Shown here in pieces: positions 22,601-42,239 of a stretch of DNA of 64,000 nucleotides. The DNA is from Muraenolepis orangiensis (taxonomy: Eukaryota; Chordata; Actinopteri; Gadiformes; Muraenolepididae). The notes beneath the pieces were generated by a model. That model made no database searches and had not been told where the DNA came from. It saw only the letters and a program-made list of their open reading frames with translations. The first letter of the stretch is position 1. Every line of letters starts with the position of its first letter. The position numbers and the translations under genes were made by a program. The DNA lies in contig CM051000.1 of the NCBI GenBank assembly GCA_027704905.1, forward strand, positions 19,191,364-19,255,363. The letters run 5' to 3'.

Positions 22601-25137
22601 CTAGAGCACCATGATGTCACCGGAGCACCGCTCGCAACAGTTAAACGTGATGTTCTCGTAGCGTGTGTACGGATGAAACCTCCCGATGCTCTTCTGATTG
22701 GCCAGGAAGCTGGAGGGGGCGGAGTCAGAGAAGGAGGGTTCTGCTTGGCTGTCAGGGCAGGAGACCGGAGCCAGAGTCTTCAAAACCTAGGAGGAGAAGG
22801 GGCAGCTTTAGTACTGACCTGATTTGTGTTTATTTTTACTGTCCAAAAGGATACGACATGAAATATATCAAAATATATAGAACCTTCTCAGCCATCTTCT
22901 CCGCGGGCGTGTTGCAGATGTGAGCGGTGGCAGTCCCTCCGCTGTCCTTCCCCACGTTGCCCAGCAGGTGGCCGCTGATGGCGTGGGCCAGCCTGTGGTT
23001 GGCAGAGGCCAGCTCCCCTACGGTGAGGCTCTGTGTGCTGGGGTAGTAGGTCTGCTGGCGGCCCCACTGCAGGGACACCAGGAGCTCCTCCAGACACCTG
23101 GGTCACAATTACATACAACATACATTCAATATAAATATATATACACAAGTATATATATACATATATATATATATATATAATTATGTAATCAAACATTAGT
23201 AATGTCAACTCATATACACTAGATTGATGTATGATAGAGGTACCCGTGTGTGAGCACCATGCCCCGAGAGAACTCGTCTCTCTCTGACAGCAGGTCCTGG
23301 ATGGCCCCTTGAGCCTCTCGGTTCTGACGCTGCAGCGCCGCTCTGCTATTGGTCAGCTCGTCCGCCATCACCCTGCGTAACACACACACACACGCACATG
23401 CGTGCGCGTTAAACAAACCGGTCCAAGTATATCGGGGGGATCATTGAGCCTATGAACCGCCGAGAGACCTGGAGGCCAGGAACTTGCTTCTCCACACATC
23501 CCCCTGGATGTTCATCCTCTCCAGCTGCTCTGCGGTGCTCCTGAGGGCGGCAGCCAGCGCTTCGTTCTCCAGCACCAGATGGTTCTTCTCCCGGGACGCC
23601 CGCTCAAACTGGTACTGCAGATCGTCGCCCACAGACGCCACCAGGAGGCGCTTCAGCTCACGGTTTACCTGGAGACCGCAGAACCGTTAAGAGCAAAAGA
23701 GAAGTAGCTGCAGTGGGTAGTAGTTAGAGAGGGAGTTAGTTAGTTACCCCTGGTCTGTACTCTGAGCTGGTTAGTCAGCCCATCCTTGTCCTGGTTATAG
23801 TTAGTGAATGGTAGTGGGTTAGAGCTGGTTAGTGCCAGTTAGTTTGTTAGTGCTAGTTAGTTACCCAAGTCTGTAATCTGAGCTGGGTAGTCAGCCCCTC
23901 CCTGTCCTGCTTATAGTTAGAGTGAGTTAGTTGGTTACTTCTAGTTAGTTGGTAAGTGCTGGTTAGTCAGCCCCTCCCTGTCCTGGTAAGAGTTAGTTAG
24001 AGTTAATGAGTGCGGTTACCTCAGTCTGTACTCTCAGCCCCTCCCTGTCCTGGTTAGAGTTAGTTAGAGTTAATGAGTGGGGTTACCTCAGTCTGTACTC
24101 TCAGCTGGTTAGTCAGCCCCTCCCTGTCCTGGTAAGAGTTAGTTAGAGTTAATGAGTGCGGTTACCTCAGTCTGTACTCTCAGCTGGTTAGTCAGCCCCT
24201 CCTTGTCTTGCAGCAGGCGTCGTTCTGAGTTCTTCAGTTTCTCCTCGGCGGCGCGGCGGTCGTCCACCGGCGGGGGGGAGGGAGAGCGCCGCTCCTCTGG
24301 CCCTTCGGGGGGTGGAGCCATGCGACCGCTGTGGATGATGGCGGCTCTGGGAACCAGAATCCTCATTGCCACCACCTCGGCACACGCGGCCCTGCTCACC
24401 TGGCCCAGGTGGAGCACCCCGGGCGGGGGAGGGGTTGGCCGTTTGGGGCTGGCTGGCTTCAGGACACGCACCCCTGGAGAAGGGGGCGTGGAAACAGTCT
24501 CTGTGACGACCTCCGGACTGAACACTGGCTTGTCTGTCTCCATGCCATCACCTGGGCCTCGGACCAGGACACGGGCTGGACCTACCGACACACACACTGT
24601 TATTGCACAACCATCACCCCAAATTAAACACAGATACACATTGCATTATCAGAACCCACAATCTCGGCTTCAGGCTGTGCTTCATCCCAGCTGTCTTTTA
24701 TCACAGTTACAGTCTGTCTTTCATCACAGATACAGCCTGTCCTTTATCACAGTCTGTTTCACAGATACAGCTGTCCTTTATCACAGTTACAGTCTGTCTT
24801 TCATCACAGATACAGCCTGTCCTTTATCACAGCAACGGTCTACTTATACAGCAACAGTCTACTTTATCACAGCAACAGTCTACTTTATCACAGCAACAGT
24901 CTGTCCTTTATCACAGCTACAGCCTGTCCTTTAGCACAGCTACAGTCGTCCTTTATTCCAGCTGCAGTATGTCATTTATCACTGTGTTCATGGCCATTGA
25001 ATTAAGAACTGGATCCATTGCTGATTAGAAAGTACAGTATAGTTACTAGGTATAAACACCAAGCAACAAAAATATTTCCACAAGAGATCATATCAGTAGA
25101 TAGTACACACACCTCTCTCACCCCCAGCGGTGGTCAT
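22601..25137 (-). CDS. blzf1: Golgin-45 / basic leucine zipper nuclear factor 1
   Basis: BLZF1 (golgin-45) is a coiled-coil Golgi tether that binds GRASP55 and Rab2 and is needed for Golgi structure and protein transport. Six coding exons: 25122-25137, 24166-24581, 23469-23668, 23244-23372, 22884-23097 and 22601-22786; phases close to 386 residues (human about 400). The start is MTTAGG, then GPGDGMETDKP. The coiled coil begins EKLKNSERRLLQDKEGL and continues NRELKRLLVASVGDDLQ, then LERMNIQGDVWRSKFLASR and MADELTNSRAALQRQN. The end IGRFHPYTRYENITFNCC carries a conserved CxxC-type cysteine motif (CCERC). Exon 1 codes for only five whole codons. Intron 2 holds copies of the exon 2 end that look like mini-exons, and intron 1 and the 5' region carry other arrays. 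Confidence 0.93.
23735..24165 (-). repeat. Exon-derived tandem array in blzf1 intron 2
   Basis: Minus-strand units of 79 bp or less repeat the last part of exon 2 together with its donor. Copy one has an exon-like core at 24087-24128 (42 nt) with TCTTACCAG before it, CTAAC strings upstream, and GTAACC after it. Copy two has a core at 24020-24049 (30 nt) with CTCTAACCAG before and GTAACC after. Further degraded copies lie near 23870-23900 and 23740-23790, with donors changed to GGGTAAC. Confidence 0.9.
24690..24985. repeat. Short-period tandem repeat in blzf1 intron 1
   Basis: Variants of TTTATCACAGTTACAGTCTG and TTTATCACAGCAACAGTCTA recur with periods near 20-24 bp. The array is degenerate. 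I see no exon edge in it. Confidence 0.8.
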
Positions 25138-25564
25138 GGTTAGAAAGGGTCGGTGGTCCAAGTTCACCTCCAACAGTTTCACCTACAACCAATAAAACAG
25201 GGAAACATCAATATAAAACGATGCAGCTTTCATATAAAACAATATTGTTTTAATATAAAACTATGCAGCTTTAATAGAAAACTAACACGTTTCTCGGTTG
25301 AAGGGTTTCAGTAACCAGTTTGAATGGTTCAATTAACGTATACTTGCTGTGTAAAAGTCGTACACAAGAATAAAGTAGGATTGTAAAGATTGACTATATT
25401 AGATGTAAAAGTCTATACACAAATCCTTCAAACATTGTTGAGGCAAACCACCGCAAGAGTCACACTTTAAACACAGTTAAACATGTCACGACAGCACAGA
25501 GAAAAGCCACAAGATAATCAACTGAAACGTAGTCATTGAATGTGCAGTCAGACACTTAAATCAC

Positions 25565-26215
25565 ATGATAACAAGTTACATGTACATGTAATACAGATTT
25601 AAGGAGGTGGTTGTTATCATGTGATATACGTATGTACATGTAATACAGAGTTATGGAGGTGGTTGTAATCATGTGATATAAGTATGTACATGTAATACAG
25701 AGTTAAGGAGGTGGTTGTAATCATGTGATATAAGTATGGACATGTAATACAGAGTTAAGGAGGTGGTTGTAATCATGTGATATAAGTATGGACATGTAAT
25801 ACAGAGTTATGGAGGTGGTTGTAATCATGTGATATAAGTATGTACATGTAATACAGAGTTAAGGAGGTGGTTGTAATCATGTGATATAAGTATGGACATG
25901 TAATACAGAGTTATGGAGGTGGTTGTAATCATGTGATATAAGTATGTACATGTAATACAGATTTAAGGAGGTGGTTGTAATCATGTGATATAAGTATGTA
26001 CATGTAATACAGAGTTAAGGAGGTGGTTGTAATCATGTGATATAAGTATGTACATGTAATACAGAGTTAAGGAGGTGGTTGTAATCATGTGATATAAGTA
26101 TGTACATGTAATACAGATTTAAGGAGGTGGTTGTAATCATGTGATATAAGTATGTACATTGTACATACTTATATCACATGATTACAACCACCTCCTTATC
26201 TGTAATACATGTACA
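25565..26215. repeat. 52-bp minisatellite ending in an inverted unit
   Basis: Units of 52 bp contain TACATGTAATACAGAGTTA, GGAGGTGGTTGTAATCATGT and GATATAAGTAT, about 11 direct copies. At about 26155-26215 the sequence turns back: TACATACTTATATCACATGA and TTACAACCACCTCC form one inverted unit, so the end of the array is a palindrome. It lies upstream of the blzf1 start codon, in the 5' region or first intron. Confidence 0.92.
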
Positions 26216-26289
26216 TACGCAAATCACATCATTAGTATTGTATTTATATTAATTGATATTAAGTATGTATTCAATAAATGTATTATCGT

Positions 26290-26701
26290 GACTTACCGAC
26301 GAGAGGTCTTGTTCTTATTCCAATAAACCGCTCTCTTGGTTTGTTTCCATTTTACTTAGACCGGATATGGTTGGCTTGAGGCTGGTGGCTTCCGGCTTCC
26401 GGCTTCTGTTCCACCTGGGGAGTAGTAAAACGTGATCCAGGATCAGTCTGAGCTACCAACCCTCAAAGAGGAGCGGGTCTATCGGCTGATCTGAGTTCAC
26501 GTGTCTTCCGGCAGTCGGTGTTACCGTTGAATGTCCCCGATCTCGACAACATACGCCGCGTAACCACAATAGTGTAAACAAAGCAGCGTGCAGTGTTCAC
26601 TACTATGTAAATATAGGAATATATATAACACCTCCTGTGTGTTCAATTACATAAGTAGCAGACGAAAGGATTCTGCTGCACATTGTATTTCCAGGTAGAT
26701 C
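26290..26701. promoter_or_regulatory. Probable bidirectional promoter of blzf1 and ercc5
   Basis: blzf1 runs to the left and ercc5 starts at 26702. The GC-richer part near 26400-26580 is free of the surrounding minisatellites. A non-coding first exon of blzf1 is expected here because its first coding exon is tiny, but I could not fix its borders. The assignment rests on arrangement. Confidence 0.45.
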
Positions 26702-35276
<8,575 letters not shown>

Positions 35277-35457
35277 GGAGACCTGGACTTGAGCTAACTA
35301 GCCCCTTCGCTATCTAGCCCTATAGCGAACTGTCCCCCTAGTATAGCCATCTAGCTAACTAGCTACCTAGCTAACTACTAATAATAGTGGACATCCAGAT
35401 TACATTTTCCATGTCTGTATTTGTAAATTAATATGATTGGATTTAATACAAATACTG

Positions 35458-35463
35458 AATAAA
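35458..35463 (+). terminator. Polyadenylation signal of ercc5
   Basis: AATAAA lies about 180 bases after the ercc5 stop, inside AT-rich sequence. Confidence 0.65.
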
Positions 35464-35629
35464 TGTTTTTGTATTTTGTGTAATTTTGTACTCGCAAAAT
35501 AGAAAAATAAAAATAGATTTACAACAATAATGATTTATTTGCATATGTATGCTTTGCATACATTTATTCATTTATTTTATATTTTTATTTTACTAATGTA
35601 ACGTTCCATTATCACATACACTCATACCT

Positions 35630-36007
<378 letters not shown>

Positions 36008-36125
36008 CAGCTGTTGCTGTCATTTTTCTTTTTTTTGGGGGGGGGGGGGGGGGTGTAGGGCGTAGTGTGTGTTTGAGAGTGGAGTTGTTGGACGTGTCTG
36101 CTATGGACTATTAGCTTACAGCTAT

Positions 36126-39100
36126 ATGCAGCATCTGAACCACTTCAACATGGAAAGCTGCTTAGCCCCAGACACGCAGAGTGAGTACCCTGCTGCCATC
36201 ACTAGTGTTACTTACTAGAATTACTAGTGAGTTACGACAATGGTTTATGACTTTTCATCTGTATTTACTAAAGCATAAAAAGTCACCTACACACAGCCCT
36301 CTAGCTAACTAGCCATTTGATAACCACATAGTCAATAAGCCCTCCAGTTAACAGCCAGCTAGATAACTAGCCCTCTGGCTAACTAGCCACCTAGCTTTGG
36401 TGTGAACATGTCTTTATATGAGTGTGAGGCTTTTGGGGCAATCATTTGCCCCGAAAGTAATTAGCTGCAGTACCCTCCCACACCACCATGGGGCAGTGCC
36501 CACTGGTTAGGAAACACTAACGGTGGTACACCTGATGGTGTAGCTGAGGGTGTAGGGGATGGTTGTGATGTTCCAGGTGTAGCTGATAGAGTAGCTAATG
36601 GTGTAGCTGAGGGTGTATCTGATGGGTATAGCTGATGGTTGTGTTGTTACAGGTGTAGCTGATGGAGTAGCTGATAGTGTAGCTAACGGAATACCAGAGG
36701 GTGTAGCTATTGGTTGAGTGGTTCCAGGTGTAGCTGATGGAGTAGCTGATGGTTGTGTTGTTCTAGGTGTAGCTGATGTAGTAGCTGATGGTTGTGTTGT
36801 TCCAGGTGTAGCTGATGGAGTAGCTGGAGGCGTAGCTATAGCAGTGGATGCAGAGCTGGCTGCCTCCATCATGGCCCGTCACTCTCGTCCCTCCCTCATT
36901 GTGTCCGAGGCCTGGGAGGCCTACTCCTTCGCCGGCCTCAAGATCCGCATCAAGGAGTCCACAGACCTGTACGGAGCTGTGCTCTGGCCCTCGGTACGAG
37001 AACTAACTACCATAGTTAACCCTTACTGCACAACTTCCCTACCTAACTAGGAGCCCACAGATTCGTCCAGAGGGTGTGAGAACTAAATTACTATCCTAAC
37101 TAACCCGTACTATCCTAAACTACTGTAACTAACCTAACTAATCATAACCAATCATAACTACTCTAACTAATCTTAACTACCCTTACAAACCCTAACTACA
37201 CTTAACTAACACAAACTTCCCTAACTAATCCTAACTAACCCTTACGACCTAGATACCATAACTACCCTTACTAAACTTATCGCATTTTACCCAACCCTAA
37301 CTGCCCCTACTAACTCAAACTACCATCTCTTTACCAGGTTAACTAGGAGTCCACAGACTTGTAAGAGCTGATCTCTGGCCCTTGGTACGATAACTTACCC
37401 TTACTACCTTACTAACAAGGGTTACTAGTTACTAACTACTAACTGGAACGATGGACAGATAGTAGGCCCTAACCAGACGATGTGGGTGCCCTCACATTTT
37501 ATTGCACTGGCTTCTGGTCTCATTAAGGATCGACTACAAAATCCTGTTACTTACACAAATACAGTACTAAGCTCCGCAAACATGGGGGACCGGGTCTTTT
37601 GCTCAGTGTTCACTATTTTTAGTAATTTTATTGTGTTTGTTTGCTATGTTTTTAACTTTATAGGATTTTTTTTCTTTGCAATATTAATAAAATGCATTAT
37701 TATTCATTATTATAGAGGTTGTAAAAGCTTGACTTTATAAGTAGGAGCCAGAACATTGAGACACATTGAGAAACAAATTCATACATCTGGTTACGTCTGG
37801 ACAAAGTTACTTCTGAACCTAGTTATATCTGGATCAAGTTACATCTGGACTTAGTTACATCTTGACCTAGTTACGTCTATGAGTGTATATGGTTGGGGGC
37901 TGGTTTAAGCAGCCTAAAAGGACCACTAGCATGTACCATCTGCTCTGTTTATTTCATCAACTGCAAAACTCTACAGTTTACCATTTTCCTCATCACCCTG
38001 TGTCCTTGTCTTCGGGGAGGAGCCCCAAGCAACCATTTTAATGGCTTGTGGCATATTTGACTGCTACAGTCTAGACTGTGTTACGCCTGGACCAAGTTCC
38101 GTCTAGACCTAGTTACGTCTGGACCTAGTTGCGTCTAGACCAAGTTATGTCTGGACCAAGGTACGTCTGAAGCAAGATACGTCTGGACCTACTGTAGCTG
38201 CGTCTGAACTCATTGACCCCACTTCCTGTTGTCACCAGGCGATGGTATTGTGTCACTTCCTGGAGACCAACGCTGACCAGTACAACCTGGCGGATAAAAA
38301 CGTGATGGAGCTGGGAGCTGGAACAGGACTGGTCACTATAGTCTCCAGTCTGTTAGGTAGGAGGACCTGTTTTATATTATTATTTTATTATTATACATAT
38401 ATATCATATCAATTATATAATAGAGGTAGTCCAGAAAGTGACCCCTGACTTTTCAGGGGCCAAGGTGACTTCAACTGACATCCCTGAGATTTTGGGAAAC
38501 CTTGGCTACAACGTCCAGCGCAACACAAGGGACCGCTGCAAATACACGCCAGTGGTAAGTTACACTAAGGGACTGCTGCAAATACAGGCCAGTTGTCAGT
38601 TACTCGAAGGGGCCGCTGCAAATGCACACCAGTGATCAGTTACACTAAGGGACCGCTGGTCAGTTACACTAATGGACCACTGGTCAGTGACACTTACTCT
38701 AAGGGGCCGCTGCTCAGTAACATTAAGGGCAGCTGACCAGTTTCATTAAGGGCCCCTTGTCAGTTACATTAAGGGCCCCTGGTCAGTAACATAAAGGGCC
38801 ACTGGTCAGTTACACTAGGGGGCCGCTGGTCAGTTACACTAAGGGTCGCTGGTCTCACATGGTTTCTCTCATGGTCAGTTTATTTACACATACATTTTCT
38901 ATGTTATCTCTAACAGAAGATCCATCTCAGATATATGATCCATCTATAACTGTCTGATTATTTCTCCTTCTTGAGGTGACGGAGCTGTCATGGGGCCAGC
39001 AGCTGGAGGAGCGTTTCCCCCGCTCCACCCACCGCTACGACTACGTCCTGGCGGCCGACGTGGTCTACCACCACCCCTTCCTCCAGGAGCTCCTGGACAC

Positions 39101-39266
39101 CCTGGAGCACCTGTGTCAGCCGGGGACCCAGGTCCTGTGGGCCATGCGCTTCCGCATGGAAGCAGAGAACCGCTTCGTGGAGCGGTTCCAGAAGCGCTTC
39201 AGCATGGAGCTGCTCTATGACCTGCCCAGCCTCAACATCAAGCTGTACAGAGGCTGGAAACCCTAG
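36126..39266 (+). CDS. mettl21e: Protein-lysine methyltransferase METTL21E-like
   Basis: A class I SAM-dependent methyltransferase of the METTL21 family, which modifies lysines in proteins such as chaperones; METTL21E and 21C are muscle-expressed in mammals. Exons: 36126-36180, 36842-36993, 38239-38356, 38457-38554 and 38976-39266, closing to 237 residues. Exon 1 is chosen because its donor phase matches; it is short and the least certain. Motifs are ESTDLYGAVLWPS, VMELGAGTGLV (SAM motif I), TSTDIPEILGN, YVLAADVVYHHPF, and WAMRFRMEAENRF near the end. WAMRFR and the ending SLNIKLYRGW favour 21E over 21C. Its exons of 118 and 98 nt recur in mettl21c. Arrays copying exon edges lie in introns 1, 2 and 4 and after the stop. 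Confidence 0.85.
36525..36841. repeat. Repeat array up to the mettl21e exon 2 acceptor
   Basis: Units such as GTTCCAGGTGTAGCTGATGG and AGTAGCTGATGGTTGTGTTG recur at 12-60 bp periods and run to CTATAG/CA, the probable acceptor at 36841. Several units contain CCAG or TAG strings that could act as competing acceptors. Confidence 0.85.
37000..38215. repeat. mettl21e intron 2: degenerate repeats and an exon 2 edge copy
   Basis: TAACTACCCTTAC-type repeats fill 37000-37330. At 37340-37395 GGAGTCCACAGACTTGTAAG and CTCTGGCCCTTGGTACGA copy the end of exon 2 (GGAGTCCACAGACCTGTACG and CTCTGGCCCTCGGTACGA) with its donor. From 37780 to 38200 units such as GTTACGTCTGGACCTA recur about every 18-20 bp. No other exon is seen. 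Confidence 0.8.
38555..38870. repeat. Array copying the mettl21e exon 4 end
   Basis: Exon 4 ends CGCTGCAAATACACGCCAGT G/GTAAGTTACACTAAG. The next two units read CTGCTGCAAATACAGGCCAG with TTGTCAGTTACTC, and CGCTGCAAATGCACACCAGT with GATCAGTTACAC. The donor GTAAGT has decayed to GTCAGT and ATCAGT. Shorter units GGACCGCTGGTCAGTTACAC then continue to about 38870. Confidence 0.9.
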
Positions 39267-40095
39267 TCATACTGTAGGACACTAGTCCTACTGTAGGCCC
39301 CTAAGTCCTATTTTAGGACCTCTCCTGTAGGACCATAGCCTACTATTGGACCTCTACTGTTGGACCCTAGTCCTACTGTAGGACCATAACCTACTGTAGG
39401 ACCCTAGCCTACTGTAGGACCCTAGCCTACTGTAAGTCCAATTTTAGGACCCTAGTTATATTATAGGACCATAGCTTACTGTAGGACCCTAGTCCTACTG
39501 TAGGACCCTAGCCTATTGTAGGACCCTATGTCCTATACTACTGTAGGACCCTAGTCCTATACTACTGTAGGACCCTAGTTATATTGTAGGATCATAGCTT
39601 ACTGAAGAACCCTAGCCCTAGCTAATTACCCTCGCTAACTGTAGAACCTCTACTATAGGACCCTAGTCTTACTTTCAGACCATTGCCTACAGTAGAACCT
39701 CTACAATCGGACCCTAGTCTGACTTTAGGACCCTAGCCTACTGTAGGATCGCTCCTGTAGGATCATAGCCTACTGTAGGACCTCTACTATAGGACCCTTG
39801 TCTTATTTCAGGACCATAGCCTACAGTAGTACCTCTACTATAGGACCCTAGTTTACTATAGGATCTTAGCCTTCTGTTGGACCTCTCCTGTCGGACCATA
39901 GTCCAATTGTACAACCATAGCCTACTGTAGCAACATATCCGACTGTATAACCCTAGTCTTACTGTAGGCCAGAAGCCTACTGTAGGACCCTGGTCCTACT
40001 GTAGGACCCTGGTCCTACTGTAGAACCTCTACTCTATGACCCATGCCTTACTGTGAACCCTAGTCCTACTGTAGCACCCTAACCCTAACCCTGCC
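39262..40095. repeat. Degenerate array starting at the mettl21e stop codon
   Basis: The coding end reads GGAAACCCTAGTCATACTGT. From there variants of GGACCCTAGTCCTACTGTA and GGACCTCTACTATAGGACCC run for about 830 bp. The stop codon string CCCTAG is part of the repeated unit. Confidence 0.85.
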
Positions 40096-40974
40096 TATTT
40101 TAGGGACATATCCTACGGTGTGAACACAGCCTACTGCAGTTTGCGTTGTACTTGCTTCCTCTCGGGTAGACAATGAGTCATTTTTAACAATAAGTCAGGT
40201 ATCTCCTTCCATTGTAATGCAGACAATATTCAATTCTACATTTATTTTGAGCCTCAAATGTTTCAGAAATGTCTGTTCTACCTAGCATCAAATACTTTAA
40301 AATATTGGATAGCAGATCAGCTAAATATGGATAAAAGTGTATTATTTCTGGCATTGTTGTCCCAGACGGGATGGAAGTGTGTGAAACATGTTGGTAAGCA
40401 GCCTGCAACCACATGTTGGTAGAAATACCTTTTACTTTCATTAAAGGCGTGTTAATTAATTTAGCCTACAAAGTCCATAGGCTACAAAGTGTATACTACG
40501 TCTGCTGCAGTAAAGGAAAGCTTTATTTACCCCTATTAACATCTTTATTTACACCTTTATTTAGATCTTTATTGAAATCTTTATTCATGTATTTATTTAC
40601 ATATTTATTTCAACCTTTATATCAACCTTTATTTACTTTACATTTGTGTGTGTGTGTGTGTGTGTGTGTGTGGGGGGGGGGGGGTGATATTAAAAGCTTA
40701 ATTCCTATTCTACCAAATTATTCTGGTTTTCGTTTACTGATGAATCGCATTTTTCGTGTATACAACATATTTATTCAGATATATAATATATTATTCAGAT
40801 GTATAATATATTTATTATAGTGTGTAAAGTGTGTATAGTATACATCACATATCTATCTTGGTATATAATATTTATTCAGGTGTATAATATAAATCCTGTA
40901 TGAATTCAGGTATATAATATATATTTATTCAGGGATATAATACACATCATACATGTTATCATATATATATATAT

Positions 40975-42239
40975 AAGTGGTTCAATACAGGGACTCAAGT
41001 GATCCGAAGGTGGCTAAAGCAGGGCTCCAAGTGAGGACTGGCAGGAAATGGAGGGCAGAGGAAGCAGTTCAAGAGGCAGAGGCAAGGCTGCGTCACAAGA
41101 GCCTGGTGGGAGTGGTCACACGAGGTCGAGCTGGGCTAGGATCCTTTCCAACTCCCCAAATGAACACCAGGGGGAAGGAAGGGCGCCGTCTTGTTCAGGA
41201 GGAGGTGAGAGCAGCAGTGGAGGAGACAAGAACCTGCAAGGCAGTGGGAATGAAGCAACAGGGAGCTTGGACGAGATGGGAGAATGCGGTTGAGAGGAAA
41301 GTGACCTGGGCTGAGCTTTGGAAAGCCGAGCCTCACCGCATCAAATTCCTAATCCAGGCAGTGTATGATGTGCTTCCAAGCCCGTCAAATCTGCACACAT
41401 GGGGCATAGCAGAGACACCAGCATGCCTATTGTGTTCCAAGCGAGGAACCCTGGAACACATCCTCAGTTGCTGTACAAAGGCACTTGGAGATGGACGGTA
41501 CAGGTGGAGGCATGACCAAGTCCTTAAGACCATTGCTGAAGCCATCAGCGCAGGACTGGCGTGGTCAAAGCAGTTCCGACACTCCAAGGACACCATCGCC
41601 TTTGTCAGAGCTGGGGACAAGCCAACTTCTGCCAGAAAAACATCTGCAGGCATCCTGACGTCTGCAAGAGACTGGCAGTTGTTGGTGGACCTTGAACATC
41701 AGCTGAAGTTCCTCAGCCATATTGCAGTCACCACCCTGCGACCAGACATTGTTCTTGTGTCTGAGTCCACCAAGCAAGCTGTGCTGCTGGAACTGACAGT
41801 CCCGTGGGAAGATCGCTTGGAAGAAGCCTTTGAAAGGAAGCTCTCCAAGTACGCAGGACTGGTCAGCGACTGTCAGCAGGCTGGTTGGAGAGCAAGGTGT
41901 TTCCCGGTGGAAGTTGGATGCAGAGGATTCGCAGCCCGTTCCTTGGTCAGAGCCTTCAGCAGTTTAGGCATCGAGGGAGTGAGAAAGAGGAGAGCCATCC
42001 GCAGTACCACCGATGCGGCAGAGAGGGCCTCAAGATGGTTGTGGCTCAAAAGAGGGGAGCCATGGAGTCATGGTAGCTAGCTAGCCATCTGGACACAAGC
42101 TGGGGTCTGATCACCCCCGGCTGGGTCACCTGGAGGAGGGCGTATGATGTTGCGAGACCCGAAACGTCCTATGATTCCAGGAACATCACTGAAGATGTGT
42201 CCAGACTAGGCATCAGTAGATGTATGTACACAGCGAATA
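40975..42239 (+). mobile_element. 5'-truncated RLE retrotransposon copy
   Basis: This 1265-bp segment matches 44612-45876 at a constant offset of 3637 with only about six visible base differences. It begins abruptly at AAGTGGTTC next to a (TA)n tract and has a 367-residue open frame covering the zinc knuckle (CLLCSKRGTLEHILSCC) and the restriction-like endonuclease (RPDIVLVSESTKQAVLLELT). It ends CAGCGAATA, where the full copy starts. Confidence 0.92.
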
